This document shows, in pieces, positions 1 to 9,155 of a DNA stretch of 64,000 nucleotides. The DNA is taken from contig NZ_SRLE01000009.1 of NCBI RefSeq assembly GCF_004745945.1, forward strand, positions 397,152 through 461,151, in the 5' to 3' direction. This stretch comes from Mangrovimicrobium sediminis. GTDB lineage: Bacteria > Pseudomonadota > Gammaproteobacteria > Pseudomonadales > Halieaceae. Both the position numbers and the translations under genes were made by a program. Below the pieces are notes generated by a model. The model worked only from the letters and a program-made list of their open reading frames with translations, had not been told where the DNA came from and did no database searches. How positions within the stretch are numbered: the stretch's first letter is position 1; each line of letters begins with the position of its first letter.

Positions 1-50
1 CAAACTGTGGGTCGGGGAGCTGCCCTGAGCCCGGGGGCGGCGTCCTGCCT

Positions 51-108
51 GGCATGAACCGCCCGGCCTGGTATGAGCCCTCCCGGCTTGGCATGAACCG
101 CCCGGCCT
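51..108. repeat. Three imperfect 19-20 bp tandem repeats
   Basis: Three successive units begin GGCATGAACC, GGTATGAGCC and GGCATGAACC at 51, 70 and 90. The first and third are identical over 19 bases. They lie just upstream of the first gene; no function is evident. Confidence 0.7.
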
Positions 109-153
109 GCTACTGTTTTTGCCCCCCAATAACCAATAGCTGAGACAGCCAAC

Positions 154-528
154 ATGAAAACCCTGAAGTATGCAGCACTGGCCCTGGCCCTGGGCAGCGG
201 CTACGGGATGGCCGACGAATGCACCGCGCCCGCCTCCCCCACCCTGCCGGATGGCAGCGCCTCAACCATGGAACAGATGCTCGAAGGGCAGCAGATGGTG
301 AAGACCTTCCAGGCCGCCAACGCCGAGTACATGAAGTGCCTGGAGACGGGCATCGAATCCGCCAAGGTGGCGGCACAGAAAGCCATCGAGAAAGGTGACG
401 GTGTCGACGAAGCCAAGGCTGCCTACGAGGCCGCCCAGAACACCTACAACGCCGCGGTCACCGCCGAGGAAGAGCTGGCAGGCCAGTTCAACGCGGAAGT
501 GCGCGAGTACAAGGCGGCAAACCCCTGA
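154..528 (+). CDS. Small secreted or periplasmic protein of unknown function
   Basis: A 124-residue protein that I do not recognise. The first 20 or so residues (MKTLKYAALALALGSGYGMA) look like a Sec signal peptide, with cleavage probably after GMA. The mature part has two cysteines (about residues 23 and 62), which could form one disulfide in the periplasm. Its C-terminal half is rich in Ala and Glu and looks helical or coiled-coil. The start is supported by the signal peptide; there is no strong Shine-Dalgarno. It stands alone, converging on the SirB2-like gene. Confidence 0.7.
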   Translation: MKTLKYAALALALGSGYGMADECTAPASPTLPDGSASTMEQMLEGQQMVKTFQAANAEYMKCLETGIESAKVAAQKAIEKGDGVDEAKAAYEAAQNTYNAAVTAEEELAGQFNAEVREYKAANP

Positions 529-549
529 TCCCCGCCCCTGGCGGGCGCC

Positions 550-948
550 TCAGCCCGCCAGGAACTGCAGCGGCCCCAGCGCCGACTTGGTGACGGCCAC
601 GGACAGGATGTACGCGGCAGTCAACAGGGCTCCCGTATAAGCGGCCTTGCGCCCACTGGGGGTTTTTGCAATGCGCATGGTCACCACGCCCAGCCCGATA
701 TAAACCACCAGGGCGACCAGCTTGGCCCCCAGCCAGGGCATCGCGAAGGGCGACACCTGCCAGATCACCAGCATGCCGATGGCCGTGGCGAGCAACAGCG
801 TATCCACGACGTGCGGCAATACGCGCACCAGCTTGGCGTTGCGCCGCGGGTTGTCGCTCACGGCCCAGTAGCCGCGCACGGCGAAGCCGCCGATGGAGAG
901 CAGCGCACAGGTCGAGTGAAAGATCTTCAGCAGGGTAAATAGCGTCAT
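550..948 (-). CDS. SirB2 family integral membrane protein
   Basis: A 132-residue hydrophobic protein with about four membrane segments, beginning MTLFTLLKIFHSTCALLS and carrying the small-residue and proline pattern of the SirB2 family. The family is widespread in proteobacteria; its name comes from an indirect effect on Salmonella invasion genes and its biochemical role is unknown. I chose the ATG at 948 because translation from the upstream ATG at 1023 adds a polar 25-residue extension that the family does not have. It converges on the small secreted protein and is divergent from the lipoprotein gene at 1073. Confidence 0.75.
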   Translation of the reverse strand: MTLFTLLKIFHSTCALLSIGGFAVRGYWAVSDNPRRNAKLVRVLPHVVDTLLLATAIGMLVIWQVSPFAMPWLGAKLVALVVYIGLGVVTMRIAKTPSGRKAAYTGALLTAAYILSVAVTKSALGPLQFLAG

Positions 949-1072
949 GCGACCAGTGTAACAGTCGCCGCGCAGGTTGCCAGATACCCACTGCAGAATT
1001 CCTGCAATTGCGCTGGAGTGCACTGCTAGTCAGTGATAGCGTTGCTGTACTTCGAAGGAGGTGGATTCAACA

Positions 1073-2911
1073 ATGCAGGGAATGCGAACACTCACCGTAC
1101 TGCTGGGTACCCTGGCGCTGGGCGCCTGCCGTATCGTGATCGACGTGGAAGGCCAGGGCGCGGTCTATGGTGGGCGCAGCCAGGACGTCTTCCCCGACGG
1201 CTATGTCTTCGACATCAACGAGGATTTCAGCGAAATCTTCTGGCCGCTGCCGGTCCCCGGCCACGCCTTCGAGCGCTGGAAAGGGCTGTGCAACACCATG
1301 TACAAGCCCTGCGACCTGACCCTCAACGAGGAGCTGTGGGGGCAGGACCTGAATACCGTGCTCGGCCCCGTCTACCAGCCCCGCTACCAGGGCCCGCTGG
1401 ACCTGTGGGACTTCTCCCTGTACTGGAATTCAGTCTCCCGCCAGCTCAGCATCCCCGCCAATACCCTGGATGTCCGCGGGCAGAAAGCCGGCGCCTCCCC
1501 GCGTGTGTTTGTCGGCACTACCGATTTCGCGCGCGTCATCCGCGGCCAGCTGGTGGGTGCCAACTACGTGTTCCAACTGGAACCCGGCGACGACCCGGCA
1601 CAGCTCTGGCCGTTTATCTCCAGCACCGACAGCAACGGCATCATCGCATCGGCCTCAATCACCTTCGGACTGGGCGACCTGCCGCCGCCGTCCGCACTTC
1701 GGGCCCACAACCCCAATTCCAAGTGGGCGGGCGTGCTGCCGCAGTGTGTCACCGGCAACAACCCCTTCGACCTGTGCAACTTCGCCACCCTGCCCCTGCT
1801 CGGTGCTACCCAGAGCTCACCGACCATCGGCGGGATCATGGCGCGCACCGTGGTCAGCCAGGCCTGGATGGGCCAGCGCTTCAACCAGATGCTGCAACAG
1901 CTGCCGGTGGGCATGCTCAAGATGTTCCGCGGTATTACCGCGGTGGTCATCGCCGAGGATATCCGCCCGTCGTTCTATTCACCGGCCACCGGCGCCATCT
2001 ACCTCGACCCCCAGGACCTGTGGCTGACCCAGTCCGAGCGCGACAGCATCGTCTGGGATGAAGACTACCGCTCGGAATTCGGCGAGAGCCTGCGCTTCTT
2101 CGAATTCTGGGCGTACGCGCGCGGCAACCTCGAGGCCTGGCTGCCCAGCTACGCCTGGCCGGAGGGCAGCACGCGGACCATCGACGACATCCTGCTGCCC
2201 ATGGCCAACCTGCTGGCCCACGAGCTGACCCACGCCAACGACGCCATCCCGCCGGCCATGCTGCCGCTGCTGCGCGGCTGGCAGACGCCGCTGGATGCAG
2301 CGGACGCCGTGTTCGACGACACTCCGACGGTGACCCTGTACAACAGCTATCCGCTGTACTCGGACACGCTGTACGAGCTCGGCCAGGTGCTCTACCAGGG
2401 CGCCGAACTCACCAGCTTCCTGCTCTCGCTGACCGCCAGCCAGGTGGGTGCCGAGTTTGCCGGCGACGACGCCAGCGACCTCTACGCCTACTCGACACCC
2501 TTCGAAGACACTGCGATGCTGGTGGAGGAAGTGCTCACCAACTACTACTTCGGGGTGGAGCGCATGGTCGCCTTCGTCGAAGACCCGGGTCCGAGCGCGG
2601 ATGAGTGCAACGACTACAAGTTGCGCTGGGGTACCCGCAACCGGGCGTCCATCAGCGCGGTGCAGAACCGGGCGCGCCTGGTCCTCGCGGGAATCCTCGA
2701 CGAGGCCAGCATCTCGCCCTACTTCTCGCAGCTGCCACCGGCGCGGGTGCTGAACCCGGGCAATGGACTGTGCCAGTACCTGCAACTGCCGGATATCAGC
2801 GACAGCACCCCGGGTATCTACAGCGTGTTGCGCCAGGTCAGTGCGCGGCAGGTTGAGCGCGTGCGCCGTCACGCGCAGTTCGATGAACAGCGCCGGGTGC
2901 GCCGCAACTAA
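1073..2911 (+). CDS. Putative zinc metallopeptidase-like lipoprotein (HExxH)
   Basis: A 612-residue predicted lipoprotein. The signal peptide ends in a lipobox LGAC, so Cys19 is the likely lipidation site and the protein is probably on the outer or inner membrane facing the periplasm. A zincin-type motif HELTH lies near residues 383-387 (LLAHELTHANDA). About 90 residues later comes STPFEDTAMLVEE, which could supply the third, glutamate, zinc ligand of a gluzincin. No other domain is recognised. The start at ATG 1073 is supported by a strong ribosome site AAGGAGGTG at 1055-1063; a GTG at 1061 overlaps that site and is unlikely. The substrate is unknown and peptidase activity is inferred from the motif only. 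Confidence 0.75.
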   Translation: MQGMRTLTVLLGTLALGACRIVIDVEGQGAVYGGRSQDVFPDGYVFDINEDFSEIFWPLPVPGHAFERWKGLCNTMYKPCDLTLNEELWGQDLNTVLGPVYQPRYQGPLDLWDFSLYWNSVSRQLSIPANTLDVRGQKAGASPRVFVGTTDFARVIRGQLVGANYVFQLEPGDDPAQLWPFISSTDSNGIIASASITFGLGDLPPPSALRAHNPNSKWAGVLPQCVTGNNPFDLCNFATLPLLGATQSSPTIGGIMARTVVSQAWMGQRFNQMLQQLPVGMLKMFRGITAVVIAEDIRPSFYSPATGAIYLDPQDLWLTQSERDSIVWDEDYRSEFGESLRFFEFWAYARGNLEAWLPSYAWPEGSTRTIDDILLPMANLLAHELTHANDAIPPAMLPLLRGWQTPLDAADAVFDDTPTVTLYNSYPLYSDTLYELGQVLYQGAELTSFLLSLTASQVGAEFAGDDASDLYAYSTPFEDTAMLVEEVLTNYYFGVERMVAFVEDPGPSADECNDYKLRWGTRNRASISAVQNRARLVLAGILDEASISPYFSQLPPARVLNPGNGLCQYLQLPDISDSTPGIYSVLRQVSARQVERVRRHAQFDEQRRVRRN

Positions 2912-2920
2912 GCCCGGCGC

Positions 2921-4750
<1,830 letters not shown>

Positions 4751-4752
4751 GC

Positions 4753-6123
4753 TCAGTCCTCCCCGCCGCGCTTGCCCGGACGCCGCCAGCCACTGATGTT
4801 GCGCTGGCGGCTGCGGCCCACGGCCAGGTCGCCCTCGGCCACCGCCTGGGTGAGGGTCGAGCCGGCGGCGACAAAACCGCCGCGCGCCACGCTCACCGGC
4901 GCCACCAGGGTGCTGTTGGAGCCGATGAAGACATCGTCGCCCAGAGACGTGCGGTGCTTGCTGACACCGTCGTAGTTACAGGTGATGGTGCCGGCGCCGA
5001 TATTCACCCCCGCACCCATCTCGCAGTCGCCGACATAACTCAGGTGATTGATCTTGCTGCCCTCGCCCACCTGCGCATTCTTGGTCTCGACGAAATTACC
5101 GACCCGCGACCCGCGCGCCAGGCGGGTGCCCGGACGCAGGCGGGCGAAGGGCCCAACGCTGGCGCCGGCGCCCACTTCCGCATCCTCGAGGTGACTCATG
5201 GCGTGGATCGTCGCGCCGTCTGCCACGCGCACGTTTTTCAGCACGCAGTTTGGACCGACCTGTACGCCGTCGCCGAGCACGACCTCGCCCTCGAACAGGC
5301 AGTTGATATCGATACTCACCCCGGCCCCGCAGCGCAGCTCGCCGCGGGTGTCGAAGCGCGCCGGATCGGCGATGGCCACGCCCTCGCGCATCAGTTCCTG
5401 CGCCCGGCGCAGCTGGTACTCGCGCTCCACGCGGGCCAACTGCAGGCGGTCGTTGACGCCGAGAATCTCCAGTTCGCCGCTGGCCAGCTGCGCCGCCACC
5501 GGGATGCCGTCGGCCACAGCCAGCCCGAGCACGTCGGGCAGGTAGTATTCGCCCTGGCTGTTGGCATTGCCCACCTGCGGCAGGTAGCGCGCCAGCAGCG
5601 CCGCCGGCGCGGCGATCACGCCGGTGTTGACCTCGTCGATGGCCAGCTGCTCATCGGTAGCGTCGCGCTGCTCGACCACGCCCAGCACCGCACCGTCCGC
5701 GCCGCGCAGGATGCGCCCGTAACCGCCGGGGTCGGCCAGGCGCGCGGTGAGCAAGGCCGGGCCGTCGTGCGCGGCGGCGACCAGGGCGGACAGCGTCTGC
5801 TCGCCAATCAGCGGCACGTCGCCGTACAGCACCAGCACCACGCTGGCGGGGTCCACGTCGGGCAGGGCCTGCAACACCGCGTGGCCGGTGCCCAGCTGCT
5901 GCGCCTGCTCCACCCAGTGCAGGTCCGTCGCCGGCAATGCCTCGCGCACCGCCGGCGCGCCGTGACCGACTACCACGTGAATGGCCTGCGGCTGCAGACG
6001 GCGGGCGGTTGCCACCACGTGGGCCAGCATGGGTTGCCCGGCGACCGGGTGCAGCACCTTGGGCAGGGGCGAGCGCATGCGCGTGCCCTGGCCCGCGGCG
6101 AGAATGATTACTTCGAGGTTCAT
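4753..6123 (-). CDS. glmU: Bifunctional UDP-GlcNAc pyrophosphorylase / GlcN-1-P acetyltransferase
   Basis: GlmU acetylates glucosamine-1-phosphate and then uridylylates it to make UDP-GlcNAc. The 456-residue protein has the typical length. The N-terminal nucleotidyltransferase domain begins [14 protein letters not shown] with the [10 protein letters not shown] substrate region. The C-terminal left-handed beta-helix shows hexapeptide repeats and the motif KTKN-like [13 protein letters not shown], followed by [10 protein letters not shown] of the acetyltransferase site. It is the first gene of a glmU-glmS operon. In many relatives glmU directly follows atpC; here about 6 kb of other genes separates them. 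Confidence 0.97.
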   Translation of the reverse strand: MNLEVIILAAGQGTRMRSPLPKVLHPVAGQPMLAHVVATARRLQPQAIHVVVGHGAPAVREALPATDLHWVEQAQQLGTGHAVLQALPDVDPASVVLVLYGDVPLIGEQTLSALVAAAHDGPALLTARLADPGGYGRILRGADGAVLGVVEQRDATDEQLAIDEVNTGVIAAPAALLARYLPQVGNANSQGEYYLPDVLGLAVADGIPVAAQLASGELEILGVNDRLQLARVEREYQLRRAQELMREGVAIADPARFDTRGELRCGAGVSIDINCLFEGEVVLGDGVQVGPNCVLKNVRVADGATIHAMSHLEDAEVGAGASVGPFARLRPGTRLARGSRVGNFVETKNAQVGEGSKINHLSYVGDCEMGAGVNIGAGTITCNYDGVSKHRTSLGDDVFIGSNSTLVAPVSVARGGFVAAGSTLTQAVAEGDLAVGRSRQRNISGWRRPGKRGGED

Positions 6124-6167
6124 AGGGTCTGGTCCCAGCGCGGCACGGGCCCCGCTGTCATCAAATT

Positions 6168-6222
6168 ATTGACATCAATTTTGCTGTAAGCGCATAGTAA
6201 AAACCGGGATTTGCCATTACAA
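6168..6222. promoter_or_regulatory. Overlapping opposed promoters for glmU and the TrmB-type gene
   Basis: Rightward, TTGACA at 6169-6174 is followed after 18 bases by CATAGT at 6193-6198. Leftward, TTGTAA (6222-6217) is followed after 17 bases by TACTAT (6199-6194). The two -10 hexamers occupy the same bases on opposite strands, so only one could be open at a time. A short dyad ATTGACATCAAT at 6168-6179 overlaps the rightward -35 and could be an operator. These assignments come from matching sigma-70 hexamers by eye. Confidence 0.45.
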
Positions 6223-6252
6223 CGCCTTTTGTCACAAATAAATTGACAACGA

Positions 6253-6993
6253 GTGAAACTGGATAGCCTGCTCCAGCTCGGCCTCGACGAGCGCGACGTC
6301 ACCGTCTACCGGGCCCTGCTCAAGCTCGGGCCGGCCTCCATTCGCGAGGTCGCTGCGGAGTCCGGCGTGAATCGCGGCACCACCTACGAGACGCTCAAGC
6401 AGCTCGCCTCGCGCGGCGTGGTCAGCTATTTCCCGCGCGGCAAGCGCCGGGTATTCCAGGCCGAGGAACCGGAGCGCCTGCTGCAGCTGGGCGAGCGGCG
6501 CCAGCAGGCACTGAGCCAGGCCATGGAGCAGTTACGCAGTGAGGTCATTCCCGAACTCAAGCAATCCCAGGCCAGGTTCAACCCGGGCAATGTGCGCTTT
6601 TACGAGGGCGACGACGGCGTGGAGCTGGTACTGCGCGATATTCTCGACAGCGCCGGCAAGGATCCGGAGCGCGGTTACGCGGTGATCTCGACGAAAACCC
6701 TGCGCCAGCACCTGTACCGTCCCTTTCCCAATTTCACCAAACAGCGCGAGGCGCGCGGCATCCGCGTGCGCGTCATCGCGGTCGGCGAGGGCGGCGACGA
6801 GGCCGAGTACGCCGAGCGCAAGTGGCTGCCCTCAGAGGCCGACGCGGACGCCTCCTACATCGCCATCTACCCACCCAAGGTGGCCATGATCACCCTGGCC
6901 GCCAGGGACTACCCGGTGGTAGTGATCATCGACTCGGCGGCCATCGCCTCCACCCAGCAGCTGATGTTCGACACCCTCTGGCGGCTGCTCTAG
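6253..6993 (+). CDS. TrmB-family transcriptional regulator
   Basis: A 246-residue regulator with an N-terminal winged helix of the TrmB type: LLQLGLDERDVTVYRALLKL, then REVAAESGVNRGTTYETLKQL as the recognition helix, residues about 5-60. A helical linker (about 75-105) leads to a C-terminal effector domain resembling those that sense small molecules. TrmB proteins are best known from archaea as sugar-responsive regulators, and bacterial members are less studied. The GTG at 6253 is chosen because the winged helix begins immediately after it. It sits between glmU and aguB; control of aguBA is a reasonable guess from position only. Confidence 0.75.
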   Translation: MKLDSLLQLGLDERDVTVYRALLKLGPASIREVAAESGVNRGTTYETLKQLASRGVVSYFPRGKRRVFQAEEPERLLQLGERRQQALSQAMEQLRSEVIPELKQSQARFNPGNVRFYEGDDGVELVLRDILDSAGKDPERGYAVISTKTLRQHLYRPFPNFTKQREARGIRVRVIAVGEGGDEAEYAERKWLPSEADADASYIAIYPPKVAMITLAARDYPVVVIIDSAAIASTQQLMFDTLWRLL

Positions 6994-7131
6994 CGACGCG
7001 CGGGGAACCGCGACGCGACACCGGTAATAAGCGACTAACTCCGCGGTGGTAGCCCCATCGCCGCGCCGATATTCTATGCTTAGCCCTTTATTTCAAGGCG
7101 CCTCTGGCGCTGCACTGCACAGGACACCGAC

Positions 7132-8013
7132 ATGAGCCGCAAGGTATGTTTTGCCGCCACCCAACTCGCCATCAGCTGGGATATCGACGCCAACCTGGAC
7201 AAGGCCGAGGCCGCGGTGCGTGAAGCCCACGGCAAGGGCGCGCAGGTTATCCTGCTGCAGGAGCTGTTCGCCACACCCTACTTCTGCAAGACCCAGCAGT
7301 ACCGCTACCTGGACCTCGCCCAGCCGCTGGCGGACAACCCTATCGTGGCACGCTTTGCCGCGCTCGCCGCAGAGTTGGAGGTCGTGCTGCCGATCAGCTA
7401 CTACGAGCGCGACACCAACACGCATTTCAACTCGCTGGTGATGATCGACGCTGACGGCCGTGTCCTCGACAACTACCGCAAGACTCACATTCCCGATGGC
7501 CCGGGCTATGCGGAGAAGTTCTATTTCACGCCCGGCGACACCGGCTTCAAAGTGTGGAAGACCCGCTACGGCACCTTCGGCGTGGGTATCTGCTGGGACC
7601 AGTGGTACCCGGAGACCGCGCGCTGCTGTGCCCTGCTCGGCGCCGAGGTGATGTTCTACCCCACCGCCATCGGCTCCGAGCCGCAGGATGCTTCCCTGGA
7701 TTCGCGCGATCACTGGCAGCGCGTGATGCAGGGCCACGCGGCGGCCAACCTGCTGCCGGTGATCGCCTCCAACCGCACCGGCGTGGAAACCGACGACGGC
7801 ATCAGCACGACCTTCTATGGTTCCTCGTTCATCACCGACCACACCGGCGCGAAAATAACCGAGGCCGGCCGCGACGAGGAGACCGTGCTATTGGCGGAGA
7901 TCGACCTCGACGCCTGCGCCACCTACCGCCGCGCCTGGGGCCTGTTCCGAGACCGCCGGCCGGAACTGTACGAACCCATCCTGCACAACGCCTGCGGCGA
8001 TAACCGGTCGTGA
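7132..8013 (+). CDS. aguB: N-carbamoylputrescine amidase
   Basis: AguB hydrolyses N-carbamoylputrescine to putrescine, CO2 and ammonia, the last step of the arginine-agmatine route. The 293-residue protein is a nitrilase-superfamily member with the catalytic Glu44 (LLQELF), Lys117 (NYRKTHIPDG) and Cys154 (GVGICWDQWYPE) all present. The signature CWDQWYPE separates this family from other nitrilases. A ribosome site AGGA precedes the ATG. Its stop overlaps the GTG start of aguA by four bases, so the two are translationally coupled. Confidence 0.93.
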   Translation: MSRKVCFAATQLAISWDIDANLDKAEAAVREAHGKGAQVILLQELFATPYFCKTQQYRYLDLAQPLADNPIVARFAALAAELEVVLPISYYERDTNTHFNSLVMIDADGRVLDNYRKTHIPDGPGYAEKFYFTPGDTGFKVWKTRYGTFGVGICWDQWYPETARCCALLGAEVMFYPTAIGSEPQDASLDSRDHWQRVMQGHAAANLLPVIASNRTGVETDDGISTTFYGSSFITDHTGAKITEAGRDEETVLLAEIDLDACATYRRAWGLFRDRRPELYEPILHNACGDNRS

Positions 8014-9101
8014 ACCGCGCCCTGGTATCCACGCCGCGCGCAGACGGCTTCCACATGCCGGCCGAGCACGCCCCGCAGCAGGCGGTGCTCATGGCCTGGC
8101 CGGAGCGTCCGGACAACTGGCGCGGCAACGCCGGTCCCGCCGGCGAGGCCTTCGCCGCGGTCGCCGCCGCCATCCAACCCGCCACGCCGGTGGTGATGTG
8201 CGTGTCGCCGGCGAGCGAGGCGCGCGCCCGAGCCTTGCTGCCCGCCGAGGTCAAAGTGCTGATCATCCCCAGCAACGACAGCTGGATGCGCGATATCGGG
8301 CCGAGCTTCGTGGTCAATGGCGCCGGCGGCCTGCGCGGCGTGGACTGGCCTTTCAATGCCTGGGGCGGCGCGGTCGACGGCCTCTATGACGACTGGTCGC
8401 TGGACGATGCCATGGCAGAGCAGCTGCTCGAGTGGCGCGGCGTGGAGCGCTACCGCGCGCCGCTGATCATGGAGGGCGGGGCGATCCACGTCGATGGCGA
8501 GGGTACCTGCTACACCACTGCCGAGTGCCTGCTGCACCCCAGCCGCAATCCGCAGCTGGGCCGGACGGCCATCGAAACCTGTCTCGGCGACTACCTCGGC
8601 GTGGACTCCGTCATCTGGCTGCCGCACGGCCTGTACAACGACGAGACCAACGGCCACGTTGACAACATCCTGCACGTGGTGGGTCCCGGCGAGGTGGCGC
8701 TGACCTGGTGCGACGACCCGGGCGACCCGATGTACGCGATCTGCCGTGAGGCGGGCGAGGCACTGGCCGCGGCCCGCGATGCGCGTGGCCGCACGCCGCT
8801 GGTACACCGGCTGCCGCTGCCCGGCCCGCTCTATGTCAGCGAGACAGAGGCGGCGGGCGTGACCGCGTCCGCGGGGATGGCGCGTCACGCCGGCGAGCGA
8901 CTGGCCGCGTCCTACGCCAATTTCCTGATCAGCAACGAGCGCGTGGTGTTTCCCCTGCTCGACCCGGCGCAGGACGATGCCGCCCGCGACGCGCTGGCAT
9001 CGCTGTTTCCCTCGCACACGATAGTCGGTGTTCCCGGCCGGGAGATCCTGCTCGGCGGCGGCAACATCCACTGCATTACCCAGCAGGTTCCCCAGGTCTG
9101 A
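8010..9101 (+). CDS. aguA: Agmatine deiminase
   Basis: AguA converts agmatine to N-carbamoylputrescine and ammonia; with aguB it forms the two-step cytoplasmic path from agmatine to putrescine. The 363-residue protein belongs to the guanidino-group-modifying superfamily: WMRDIGPSF near residue 92, NGHVDN with His216, and the nucleophile Cys355 in GGGNIHCIT near the C-terminus. The start is GTG at 8010 overlapping the aguB stop (GTGA). A biosynthetic arginine decarboxylase (speA) would supply agmatine but is not in this window. Confidence 0.93.
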   Translation: MNRALVSTPRADGFHMPAEHAPQQAVLMAWPERPDNWRGNAGPAGEAFAAVAAAIQPATPVVMCVSPASEARARALLPAEVKVLIIPSNDSWMRDIGPSFVVNGAGGLRGVDWPFNAWGGAVDGLYDDWSLDDAMAEQLLEWRGVERYRAPLIMEGGAIHVDGEGTCYTTAECLLHPSRNPQLGRTAIETCLGDYLGVDSVIWLPHGLYNDETNGHVDNILHVVGPGEVALTWCDDPGDPMYAICREAGEALAAARDARGRTPLVHRLPLPGPLYVSETEAAGVTASAGMARHAGERLAASYANFLISNERVVFPLLDPAQDDAARDALASLFPSHTIVGVPGREILLGGGNIHCITQQVPQV

Positions 9102-9155
9102 ACCACGCAACGCTGCGTTTGCGCTGCCACAGGCAGTGCGGAACTACCCCGGTTA

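Noticed and set aside
1033..2061. 342-codon open frame overlapping the HExxH lipoprotein gene in another frame
   Set aside because: Composition is Arg/Pro/Gly-rich and the lipoprotein frame has a ribosome site, a lipobox and a recognisable motif.
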